From positions 16,802,001-16,866,000 of the forward strand of contig OZ316893.1 in NCBI GenBank assembly GCA_973895155.1: a DNA stretch of 64,000 bases, given 5' to 3'. Shown in pieces: positions 35,601-44,588 of this stretch (the stretch's first letter is position 1; each line of letters opens with the position of its first letter). The notes beneath the pieces are model-generated. The model worked only from the letters and a program-made list of their open reading frames with translations. It did not search any database and was not told the DNA's origin. This stretch comes from Marsupella aquatica (Eukaryota; Marchantiophyta). The translations under genes were made by a program, and so were the position numbers.

Positions 35601-36681
35601 CCACCGGCCTGACATTGTTTTGGTAACCAGACCAAAGAAGAGGAAGTTCAAGGGGATTGCAAATAGGGACGCAAACTTGAAAAGCCAGGATGCTGAAGTT
35701 GTGGATCTATCGTCCGATGGCTCTCGTGGCTCGGGCGAACCAGATGTTGTCATTGTGGAACCTTGAAAGACGAGGTCAACCCCACGTCCGGAGCCCGTGA
35801 GAAGACGTGTTCAGGAAAGTGATTTGGTTCCAAGCATGTTCTTTTTGGCTCGCATCTCAACGATTGGTAAGAGTCCCGGTTGTCGAGGTGCATTCAAAGG
35901 CAAGGAACGGGGAGTATGTGCTCAATTTATCAGAGAGGCAGGACTAAAAGTAAGCGGATTAGGCGTTGTCGGTATCTGTTGGCTGGCTGGGAGTAAATTT
36001 AACGAACCAGGTGTTCCATATCCGTATTGGTTCTGCCCAAACAACCAGTGTTGCACAAAATCATCTTTGCCATTTATTACCGGTGTTTTACCACCACTGC
36101 CTTCAAAGTTTCCTGTCTCTCGTGGAACTAATCTTACAGAAGAAGAGGTCCTGTTCTTGCACAACAATGGAGTGGACGTCATTTTTGGTGAAGATGTTAT
36201 GAATGAATTGGTGAGTGCTGGCGACATCATAATGGATTTGAACACATACCCAGAGCGGATAGATCCTACAATGCCTGATGAGCGTGGTACTCGACGCAAT
36301 GGCCAGGCAAGGCGAAGGAGGTCAGACACCTCCAAGTACGCTGCCACACGTATCCGTAATGCTAAGACCGAGGCAATTGTGTGCACATCAATGAGGAGAA
36401 TCAAAACAGGGAATGCTACAGGCGTGAGGCTCATGGTGAACAACACTTGCAGGGGCCAAACTTCAATACATTGCGTACAGATCTATGTCTTCCCAAGTTG
36501 CTCCTGCAAGGATTTCATGTACAGGGAGTCTATGGGAAGAGCCTACTTCCCGTGCAAGCACTTGTACTGGTGCTTTGCAAACATCTTGAAAAGGAATATC
36601 GACATGGATCAATGTGTTAACCAACCAATCTTGACTCTAACTGAGGTCAGCAACCTTGTATCAAATGTGGGTATTGTCTGA
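32680..36681 (+). CDS. MULE-type transposase with N-terminal repeats and C-terminal SWIM zinc finger (element A)
   Basis: Two exons, 32680-35049 and 35209-36681, joined in phase (GTAAGT donor, TTGCAG acceptor); 1,280 codons with two in-frame TGAs (35,425 and 35,764). Start at Met 32,680 because element B's homologue begins at the same place. Order: N-terminal domain with GDVVVF and VRVTKEHEVASRFG; three 44-residue repeats (33,085-33,460); Cys/His-rich zinc-binding region ending HVGNHTHP; transposase core with SDVMHR and GFMADNAAAGW as likely catalytic Asp regions; post-intron PNHSGAESVHASMR; SWIM finger CSCKDF...CKH near 36,499-36,560. It would cut and rejoin element ends. Homologue in B shares the intron position. 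The two TGAs (CGA to TGA by deamination is plausible) make this copy probably inactive. Confidence 0.82.
33085..33460 (+). repeat. Three 132-bp (44-residue) coding repeats in the transposase N-terminus
   Basis: Consecutive units at a 132-bp period (GTGAAGGAGA at 33,121 and 33,253, third near 33,385) encode variants of W-D-V-G...PVKE-P-R-S...NLRGGL-GEPSR. Each unit contains TCTCAGAGGGGGTCTTCGA-like DNA, reminiscent of the element's non-coding palindrome. Predicted disordered. Confidence 0.85.
35050..35208 (+). other. Transposase intron with an element-A palindrome at 35,103-35,125
   Basis: Contains ATCTCGGCGA-AGC-TCTCCGAGAT, 10-bp arms with one mismatch. The intron at the homologous position in element B (60,229-60,387) holds two copies of B's palindrome. 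Confidence 0.88.
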
Positions 36682-37560
36682 TCTCGGCGACCTCCGCCGA
36701 CATTGTATTTCGGAGACCATCGCCTACATTGTATCTCGGAGACCCTCGCCAACATTTACCAAACAGCTGAATAGGGTCACTTGTGTTGGACCTAGGGTTT
36801 AGGGTTTAGGAAAAATGACCAACCAATCTTGACTTTGAGGTGGGCAAACTTGTATCAAATATCGGTATTGTCTGATCTCGGCGACCTCCGCCAACATGAA
36901 CAGGTTTCCTTCCTCATTGTATCTCGGAGACCCTCGCCAACATTGTATTACTGAGACCCTCGTTAACAGGGTATCTTGGAGACCCTCGCCGACATTGTAT
37001 CACTGAGACCCTCGCTGACAGGGTATTTCGGAGACCCTCGCCGACATTTACCAAACAGCTGAATAGGGTCACCTGTGTTGGGCCTAGGGTTTAGGGTTTA
37101 GGAAAAATGACCAACCAATCTTGACTTTGAGGTGGGCAAACTTGTATCAAATGCCGGTATTGTCTGATCTCGGCGACCTCCGCCAACATGAACAGGTTTC
37201 CTTCCTCATTGTATCTCGGAGACCCTCGCAGACATTGTATTACTGACCTTCGCTGACAGGGTATTTCGGAGACCCTCGCCGACATTGTATTTCGGAGACC
37301 CTCGCCGACATTTACCAAACAGCTGAATAGGGTCACCTGTGTTGGGCCTAGGGTTTAGGGTTTAGGAAAAATGACCAACCAATCTTGACTTTGAGGTCGG
37401 CAAACTTGTATCAAATGCCGGTATTGTCTGATCTGGGCGACCTCCACCGACATGAACAGGTTTCCTTCCTCATTGTATCTTGGAGACCCTCGCCGACATT
37501 TACCAAACAGCCAAATAGGGTCACTTGTTTTGGGCCTAGGGTTTAGGGTTTAGGGTTTAG
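36682..37560. repeat. Tandem array derived partly from the transposase 3' end
   Basis: Four copies of a 200-290-bp unit beginning CCAACCAATCTTGACT (about 36,621 in the CDS, then 36,819, 37,111 and 37,375). The first copy is the coding 3' end of the transposase (NQPILTLTEVSNLVSN); the others are non-coding derivatives. Units also contain GATCTCGGCGACCTCCGCC palindromes and CTAGGGTTTAGGGTTTAGG telomere-like tracts. Confidence 0.9.
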
Positions 37561-37632
37561 GATAAATGACCGTTTTATGTGATCGATATTATGTATCCGT
37601 TGTCCTTGTCGGTTTAGTGTTTAGGGTTTGCT

Positions 37633-38361
37633 ATGGACAGGGTCACATTACCTCGGCCCGCTCTCAGATTAGGCATGTTTTTTTGTTACAAACTTACTAT
37701 GGATCGCGGCGCAGGCGAACGTGAGCTTTTGATTGATAGGACACAACAAAAGCTTAGATTGGAATTGCGGACGCTTCTGGCTAGTAAGGAACAAGACCGT
37801 GCTCGCATTTGGAATCCTCATTATCCCCTACGATGTCACCCTCCAGTGAGTAACTTGATTCCAGGGTTGCCTGATGAGGTTGTGGAGTTGCACATCTGGC
37901 CCCGGATTCGGTCAATGCTCGAAGGTGTTGCAATTTTGGATCCAGTTCGGGATGGTCATCATCCAGTGAAGACTCTCTTCCTGACGGTGCGATCAGTTGC
38001 TCATATCAACAGGAAATGGAGACATTTGATAACAAACTCCATACTATGGGCTGCAATGACTACAGCTATAGCATTTTGTCGCGTAAGATGGCCTACAGTG
38101 ACCCCTTTGTTCTTTCGAGATTCAGTGAGAGCGTTCCCACCGATCGATATTTGGAGTCGGTTGTTTGATAGTATCTTAAATGAAAGGATCGATTCTTGGT
38201 TGTTATGTGCTTCAGAGAAAGTGGACTGCTACCTCTCTGTATATGGTCTTGAGCAAGCGCGAGTAGAGTCTTGGAAAAGGACTTGTGTTGATAACTGGTA
38301 CATTGAACAGGTTCAAGAAAGACTTGATAATGGTGTTCCTGTTAATCGTGACAATTTTTAG
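37633..38361 (+). CDS. F-box-like protein 1 carried by element A
   Basis: A 242-codon open frame; a second possible start is Met at 37,699. The middle reads LIPGLPDEVVELHIWPRI, then VRSVAHINRKWRHLITNSIL, then W. This fits the F-box pattern (LP-x-D-x...L...V-s-R-x-W-r-x-l...W), the Skp1-binding module of SCF ubiquitin ligases. No Kelch or LRR target-binding repeats are visible, so the C-terminus (to VQERLDNGVPVN) is of unknown function. Paralogue follows at 38.9-39.7 kb. Intact here. F-box identity is by motif pattern only. Confidence 0.6.
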   Translation: MDRVTLPRPALRLGMFFCYKLTMDRGAGERELLIDRTQQKLRLELRTLLASKEQDRARIWNPHYPLRCHPPVSNLIPGLPDEVVELHIWPRIRSMLEGVAILDPVRDGHHPVKTLFLTVRSVAHINRKWRHLITNSILWAAMTTAIAFCRVRWPTVTPLFFRDSVRAFPPIDIWSRLFDSILNERIDSWLLCASEKVDCYLSVYGLEQARVESWKRTCVDNWYIEQVQERLDNGVPVNRDNF

Positions 38362-38883
38362 CGGCATCGACTGAGCACCAATGTGAAAGTTGTTTGCCCA
38401 CATTGAATGCCATGTCAAATATCAGCCTGCATTAGTGTAATAGACCAATTAGAACAATTAGACCAATTTTGTGTAATAGACCAATTAGAACAATTTTGTA
38501 CAAAAAAATTTGAATAGTAAAAGTTTGGACGTTTTTTGAGCGGAATCTCAGTGCGGTATTCTTGTTATGTTAGTGACCTCTTCAACATACATAGCAGTAC
38601 ACAATTGTCCTTCTCATGTTGGCGAGAGTCTCTGAGATGTGTCTTGGAGAGGTCGTTTACCATCACTTTTGTCCTCGTGAAGTCGGCCAGAGTCTCTGAG
38701 ATAAGTCTACTATATTGTGTTGACAAATTGGCGGGCACAATCCGCAAAATCTCAGAGACCCTCTCTGAGATGGATAACAGATAGGAGACCCCGTAATATA
38801 TCGAACAGTCCCATAATATTTAGACAATGTTTTTTTACTTAATCTGCTCCTAGCAATAAAACCATAAGTTTTGGGCAAAATGT

Positions 38884-39696
38884 GTGAGGTCAAACATCCA
38901 TATCACTATTCACTCTTTGGTTGCCTTATCATGGAGGTCTCCACTTGACACTATTCTCATGTTCAACATGGAAGGATCCAATGCGCAGAGGTGTTATCAT
39001 GAGAAGTGCGCTGCACGGCTTGAGAAGTTCAGGACGACCATTACTGAGCTGAAATTGATAGCTCTTTCCGATAAGTTGTCAATATGGAGTTCTCCCGGGA
39101 GTTCTGGGGGGGAGCCTATGCGTTATCCATTGCGCAGTCAAGAAGCCCGAAAGCAGAGTCTCATCCCCGGCCTCCCGGATGATCTGACGGAGGGACACAT
39201 TTGGCCTCTACTTCGAAACAGATTTGAATGTGCAAATGCTCATGGCAGAGATGATAATGCTACATTCAACGCAATCAACAACATGCGTGTATTGTCAAGA
39301 GTTAGTAGGAAATGGAGATTCCTAATGACTCACTCGAAGGGATGGGCAGCCATAAAAGTGCTGCTGGACATTGTTGAAAACATATCTGAAAATCGACATT
39401 GGACTTGACACTCAACCGCGTCCACGTTTCAAGTCCTCTTGCGTCAAATTCCTCCTATTGATGCCCTCGCGATGATGTCACCTATATCATTGAAGTCTTG
39501 GGTGGCATATTATGTTTGGAGGACAGAGAGATATGAGAGGGATCTGTATGACAGTTTCTTTGACGAGGATGAGCTTGGAAGGGTCAAGCTATGGGTGGAG
39601 AATAGGCTACACACATTGTTGTGGTGTGACGATGTAGCGAGTTGGGAGAGCAACAATCCCGATAGTGGGTACGGGCTTCATAGTGATGACATTTGA
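38884..39696 (+). pseudogene. F-box-like protein 2 carried by element A (one in-frame TGA)
   Basis: Paralogue of the preceding gene: SLIPGLPDDLTEGHIWPLLR, then MRVLSRVSRKWRFLMTHSKG, then W. Likely start is the Met at about 38,968 (MEGSNAQRCYHEKC). A single TGA at 39,406-39,408 interrupts it. The same frame continues (LLRQIPPIDALAMM, matching FPPIDIWSRL of paralogue 1) to a stop at 39,696. Its acidic, Trp-rich tail differs from paralogue 1. Tandem position and shared block order indicate duplication inside the transposon. Confidence 0.6.
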
Positions 39697-39872
39697 TCAT
39701 TTATGGTTTAGGTCGGTCGCCATTGTTGGTTTAGGTTTAGTTTAGAAGAATTTATCCTCACCCCTGGTAGTTTTGGTTCAGATTTTGTAACATGGACAAA
39801 TTTTGTACGAGTTTGTGATTAATAAATTACTTGATATTTGCACGACAACACATGTTTGGCACGGTGTTTTTT

Positions 39873-40395
39873 CAATGTCGACTACCTCGCCGACATGCAG
39901 AACTCAGCTTGGGTCTTTGAGATGAATCTTGGTCAGATCTCGGCGGCCTTCTCCGAGATATACTGGCGTACGTCAAATCGCTGGATGTACGTCAGATCGC
40001 CAATGTCGACCACCTCGCCGACATGCAAAACTCAGCTTGGGTCTCTGAGATGAATCTTGGTCAGATCTCGACAGCCTTCTCCGAGATATACTGGCGTACG
40101 TCAAATCGCTGAATGTACGTCAGATCGCCAATGTCGACCACCTCGCCGACATGCAAAACTTGGCGAGGGTCTCTGAGATGATTCTCGGCCAGATCTCGGC
40201 GGCCTTCTCCGAGATATACTGGCATACATCAAATCGCTGGATGTACGTCAGATCGCCAATGTCGACCACCTCGCCGACATGCAAAACTTGGCGAGGGTCT
40301 CTGAGATGATTCTCGGCCAGATCTCGGCGGCCTTCTCCGAGATATGTTGGCATACGTCAGATTGTTGGACGTACGTCAGATCGCCAATGACATGC
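39873..40395. repeat. ~128-bp tandem array near the right end of element A
   Basis: Four units beginning AATGTCGACCACCTCGCCGA (about 39,873, 40,002, 40,130 and 40,258). Each contains ATCTCGGCGGCCTTCTCCGA inverted words and TACGTCAGATCGCC links. Non-coding. Confidence 0.92.
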
Positions 40396-40741
40396 AACAC
40401 TCAGCGAGGGTCTTTGACACATTTTGCGGTTTTGAGCAGACAGCTTAGTTTTGAGCACGCAGCTTTGTGAAGTTGGCGACCCTCGCCGAGATCTTTTCCC
40501 AACACGATACAGCCAAGCGTAGCGCCTAACCCACCAAGGAGAGACAATGTATGAAGTTTCCAAAACAATTATAGTAAAGATCAAGTCGGCGGTCTCGCTG
40601 ACATTCTAATTTGGTCGCATTATTGTGTACGGAAAGGACATATTGGGTCCGCTTGAATGATTTTATGATGTTGGCGAGTACGCCGACATATCCTTGCCAA
40701 TGTTAGAGACCTCGCCCACATCCCCTCACTATGGACCCTTC
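40396..40741. other. Element A right subterminal region
   Basis: No gene. Scattered palindromic words (for example GGCGACCCTCGCCGAGATC near 40,475) thin out towards the terminal repeat. Confidence 0.6.
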
Positions 40742-40802
40742 ACTGATATCAGTGACTGATATCAGTTATCAATCACTGATAACTGATGATGTTACCTATC
40801 TC
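40742..40802 (-). repeat. Right terminal inverted repeat of element A
   Basis: Inverted counterpart of 22,631-22,684. Contains two copies of the perfect palindrome ACTGATATCAGT (40,742-40,753 and 40,755-40,766) and ends GTTACCTATCTC. Slightly longer than the left repeat because of a short insertion. Confidence 0.9.
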
Positions 40803-40811
40803 CTCAATCAT
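40803..40811. repeat. 9-bp target-site duplication CTCAATCAT, right copy
   Basis: Matches 22,622-22,630 exactly, immediately outside the terminal repeat. Confidence 0.9.
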
Positions 40812-41880
40812 GTGTAGGGTAGTCCGTATGAAGTTAAGCCGTTCCATATAGATTAAGTTGGTGCACGACCCCTACTTGTATCTGTTGTCTGTCTTACCCT
40901 CAGGTTTGAAGTGCCGAGGTGTATACTCCTTATCCCAAATTCGGAGTTCAACTGACACCGGCCCGGTTGGCAGGCAGAAGATCTGGGCTAGCCGATGCTC
41001 CATGAGTGATAAGGTCTGTCCTGAAACCTTGGTGGTCGATGCGTTAGTGTCAAAATTGGAGATGAACTCACAAATCTCCTTTGGCCCGGCTGTGCACGAT
41101 CTCCATAGCAAGTGAGCAAACTGCTCCAACTGATGCTCCTTGAGATAGTCCGCGTGGTCGAGTTTCTTGATCGCGATCCAGACTACCTCGGGGACGCTGA
41201 TTACTTGTAATAAGTTAGACTTTGGATTATCTGTAGGCCGTCGGGTCTGGTTGGTCGGGGGGTTTGCCGGGGTAGGTGCAGGGGTGGCGTTGGTTTGCGT
41301 TGTCGGTTCGGGGGCCGGTGTTGTCCTTGACCACTTCCGAGAACGCTGCTCAAGCTGCGGACTAACACGCTCGGAACCCAAGGAATACTCAGTATTGTTC
41401 ACGGGACGGATGTGGGCCCGATTTGGTGGTACACCGGTGGTCATCGGTCGAGGGGCTGGGGGTGGTGTCGGGGTAGCCATATCCCAGTTAAAGGCATTGG
41501 AGCTTTCCCCAAGGAATGTAAGGTTACGCGCCGCTTCTCGTTGTCTACTGATGTCTTCTTCACGCTTCTCGGCTACAATTTGCTGGTCAATGTATCCCGG
41601 AATCTTGTCAAACTCGGCTGGAGTCAGTCTCTGGCTGCCCCTCAGCCTAAAGAACTTTGTAGGAACTTCAAGAATCACCTCTGCCATCGATCTGAACCCT
41701 TCCTCGCTGATATATAGCTCGGTGATGTAATCCCGTAGCTCGTTGTAACTAGAATCCCTGGTGATGGCCGTCTTCTCACAATTAACCTATACTACTTTGG
41801 CCACCAGCTTTGCGTATCTTTGTTCGTACGCGGCTTTCTCGGGGCAAGAGTACTAATAAGTCTTGGAGAACTTAGCACCA
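40812..41880 (-). pseudogene. gag-like protein, N-terminal half, split by the giant MULE
   Basis: Reads leftward: YITELYISEEGFRSMAEVIL, then RLRGSQRLTPAEFDKIPGYI, a Pro/Thr-rich linker, and a folded-looking end with EHQLEQFAHLLWRSC and EHRLAQIFCLPTGPVSVELR. One TAG at about 40,872 breaks it; the frame then continues to the insertion point and resumes at 22,630. Likely structural (Gag-like) protein of the TG...CA element. No protease or polymerase is encoded with it. Confidence 0.55.
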
Positions 41881-42473
41881 ACCTCGCTAAACAAGGTCCA
41901 AAATCCCAAGGCTGTAAGGGTCATACTAACCTTTGTAGTCTGGTTCGTCGAGTCCACGTTCCCGCCCGACCGGTCCGCTTGCTGGTGGAGGCCTTACTTG
42001 CCCTGACTAAATCTCGCCACAATCCGCTCTTATCCCTCGATAATCTTGTAAAGGTCAGCTTGATTTGAGAAAAAGGCGAGAGTGAATGGCAGCGTCCGCA
42101 AATTCCGAAAGGTAGGAATGAGCAAATGGCCCATAGCGCCATCGACTCCGCTCTTATGGAGGTGCCAGGGTGAGCTCGAGCGTGAGAGGGCAAGGCCGTT
42201 TTGGTTGTTGATAATGAGCCGAAGTCGGCGTCTCGGTCCAAGCGTGATTCTCCTAATGGATTTTTACTCCGCCGCTGCCACCGTACCTCGGTCGAGCGTA
42301 ATAATCCTCTTCCTTAATTTGTAATTATTTGGTCAACTAACCTACTCCTAATCTATTCATAATGGCAAAGACGGCTATTCGTGCTATTCTATGCTACGGC
42401 TACGGTCCTAATGACCATATAAATCATAATCTATGACCTATGTTCGGTTAAGTGACACGCTGCCCGTGTCACA
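41881..42473. other. Right terminal region of the TG...CA element
   Basis: No convincing gene. Ends with the hairpin GTGACACG-CTGCC-CGTGTCAC immediately before the CTTTC duplication. No sequence here matches the left terminal 600 bp as a direct repeat. Confidence 0.5.
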
Positions 42474-43676
42474 CTTTCATATAGATCATGAGAGTTTGAA
42501 GTACCTAGTGAATAAGCCAGATCTTACAGACAGGGTAGCAAGATGGATATTGCTATTACAGGAGTTTGACTACGAGCTGAAAACTTTCAGGTTAACTAGC
42601 TACAGACTACATTGATGATAGATTCCATGATGATTAAGGAGCTATTTGTAGTAGAGGTCACCGATACTTGGTACCCTGATATTCTATGATTTCTCAGCAC
42701 GTCAAGATTACAGGCAGGACTAAGCATGGAGCAGGCTGCAATTTTTCTACAAAAAGTTAGATAGTATCAGTGCATTACAAGCATCTTACACAAGTATGGG
42801 ATCAATGGAAAAATTCAAAGGGGTTTGGAACAAGGAGAAGTAAAGTGGGTCCTATAGGCTATGCATGGAGAAGAGGCTGGAGGACATTTTGAACCAATAA
42901 CCACGTTGAAAAAGATCTTAGATGTCAGCTATTGGTGGCCGACCTTACACAAGGATGTACACCAGTTTATCAAGCAAAAGAGAATGTGATCCTTGCAAGA
43001 GAGCGGGAGGACCAAGGGTTGCCACAAGACATCCGTTGCACCCTATTCTACCTCTGGCACCATTTGAGAAGTGGGGTATTGATTACATTGGACCCTTGAA
43101 GCCATTAACTTGTCCTCTGAGAAACAAGTACATAATCTTAGCTACAGATTATGCAACCAAATGGGTAGAGGCTAGGCCAATGACAAAGGATGATGCAGTT
43201 ACTACGGCACAATTCATGTATGAGAAAATTTTCACCAAGTATGGAGCACCCCTAGAATTAGTAAGTGATAGAGGAACTCATTTCTTGAATGATATAATTA
43301 GTCGTTTAAATGAGTGGTACCTAAAGATAATAATAAATTAAAAAAATGAGCAGTACCTAGTTTGACATCGTCCTACTACTCCTTACCATCCAAAGGCAAA
43401 TGGGTTGACAAAACGAGCAAATGGCATCATAGGTAAAATCCTAAACAAAATGACAGCTCAGAACAAAATTGATTGGGATGACAAATTGTTTGCTGTTGTT
43501 TTTGTTTACAATTTTGCCTACAAGTCAACTACCGGTCATACACCATTTTTCTTAACCTTGGACAGGAAGCTTTGGTACCCATGCAACTTGAGATTCCTAC
43601 ATTTCAAGTTACAACTAAGGAGAGATCTTCAGAGGAAGAAAGCCTAAGAGAGCGACAATATAAATTAGAGGCCTTA
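42474..43676 (+). pseudogene. Ty3/gypsy RNase H end and integrase, 3' part of the split element
   Basis: Begins with the CTTTC duplication and the rest of RNase H (HIDHESLKYLVNK, RVARWILLLQEF). After frame changes it continues with the integrase zinc domain (YWWPTLHKDVHQF, then CDPCKR) and the core: LAPFEKWGIDYIGP with the first Asp, ELVSDRGTHF with the second, and the HPKANG region with the usual Glu replaced (NGLTKRANG where most have TER/VER). The frame ends near KLEAL at 43,676, where unrelated TG-starting sequence begins. Dead. Confidence 0.85.
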
Positions 43677-44086
43677 TGTGACGCCGAAAGCACAACTGGT
43701 AATAAGTAATACGGCTTAATCCGTGTTATGCATTCCGAAGTAGACGTAGAAATCCATAGTTATTAGCATAATGACATAATCTTAGCTAGTCATGATGTTT
43801 AGAACGGGTTTAGTAATAATGGGAGTTCACGCTTGGGTTGGCGGCGTGGCACTTGACGTACCGACGGATTGGGGGCGTGTTATGGTGGTCAACCTTGGGT
43901 CCTATAACAACGCTCCTTAAGTCTCTGCCATGCTTTGACCTGGACTAGAGGAGTGATTGAGAAGCCTTGGGCGTAATAGGCTTGGCCTATCATAGGCAGA
44001 GGGAGCCGATCGTTTGACCCACAACAAAGGTATAAATATATGTAGTATCACACTAGGGACATAAATTAACATTTAAGATCCAAAAC
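43677..44086. other. Probable LTR fragment of another element (TGTGACGCC start, TATA at 44,031)
   Basis: The integrase frame is cut at 43,676 and the next bases are TGTGACGCCGAAAGC, an LTR-like start. TATAAATATA at 44,031-44,040 looks like an LTR promoter. The copia element then inserts at 44,087. The far end and any duplication of CCTTA were not located. Confidence 0.45.
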
Positions 44087-44219
44087 TGTCGTGAGGTAAT
44101 GAGTCTCCAACAGATCTTCTAGTCCGGGAGGTTTTATATATAGGTGTATGTATCATGTACACCCCTGGTTAGGGTGACTTAACCAGGGTAAATGGTGACT
44201 AGACGTGGGGATTATAACA
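44087..44219 (-). repeat. 3' LTR of copia element
   Basis: 133 bp, TG...CA. A purine tract (CCAAGGGGGAG on the minus strand, about 44,220-44,231) adjoins it and is the likely plus-strand primer site. Confidence 0.93.
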
Positions 44220-44588
44220 CTCCCCCTTGGCTAAATAGTGGTAGCTATGTAGACAACTAATCCTATGAGTCTAGTCTTTGTTGATTATGTTTATGGAGTG
44301 TATATGATAGGTGTACAAGCGAGGAGGACTGCCTCGTTAAAAAACCTTTATCAACTCTAGCTTAGTAAAAACTCTACCAGTGTAGTAGAGAAAAATATGA
44401 GTGCTAAAGGAAAAAGAGTGCAGTCTAACAGTCCTCGTCGTAATAAATATCAATGTTAAGTAAAGTTAGATGCTATAGTAAATCTAGCTTTTAACATTTG
44501 TCTCATCAGTAGGTCGTCAGCAGCATATCATCAGCATCATGTCGTCAACATCATCAAGTATCATGTGGAGCAGCAGCCTCCACGGTCA

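Larger units (their letters stand above)
22631..40802 (+). mobile_element. Giant MULE-type DNA transposon, 18.2 kb ('element A')
   Basis: Terminal inverted repeats, a 9-bp duplication CTCAATCAT, and an insertion inside a reading frame that is restored on removal. Contents in plus coordinates: a minus-strand ParB-like/methyltransferase-like/Ulp1 gene (23,069-29,419), a 3.2-kb repeat-filled divergent spacer, a plus-strand SWIM-containing MULE-type transposase (32,680-36,681) and two F-box-like genes (37,633-39,696). The element is full of the palindromic word family CTCGGCGAG/CTCGCCGAG and of tandem arrays built on it. I saw none of these words outside the element. Ulp1-bearing MULEs are known in plants (KAONASHI type, from memory); the other cargo I have not seen described. 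Confidence 0.92.
21048..42473 (-). mobile_element. TG...CA element (about 3.2 kb plus an 18.2-kb MULE inside), no LTR pair seen
   Basis: Begins TGTTGCGCCCC and ends CGTGTCACA, with CTTTC flanking both sides; these are LTR-retroelement-type termini and a 5-bp duplication. Net of the inner MULE it is about 3.2 kb and carries one minus-strand gag-like gene, itself split by the MULE. I could not find direct LTR repeats by comparing the terminal ~600 bp on each side. It may be a very long solo LTR with an antisense ORF, or a LARD-like non-autonomous element. The right end carries a terminal hairpin, GTGACACG...CGTGTCAC. Confidence 0.75.

Noticed and set aside
30437-37560. TTTAGGG tracts as a chromosome end
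   Set aside because: Tracts are two to four units long and embedded in transposon sequence with genes on both sides.
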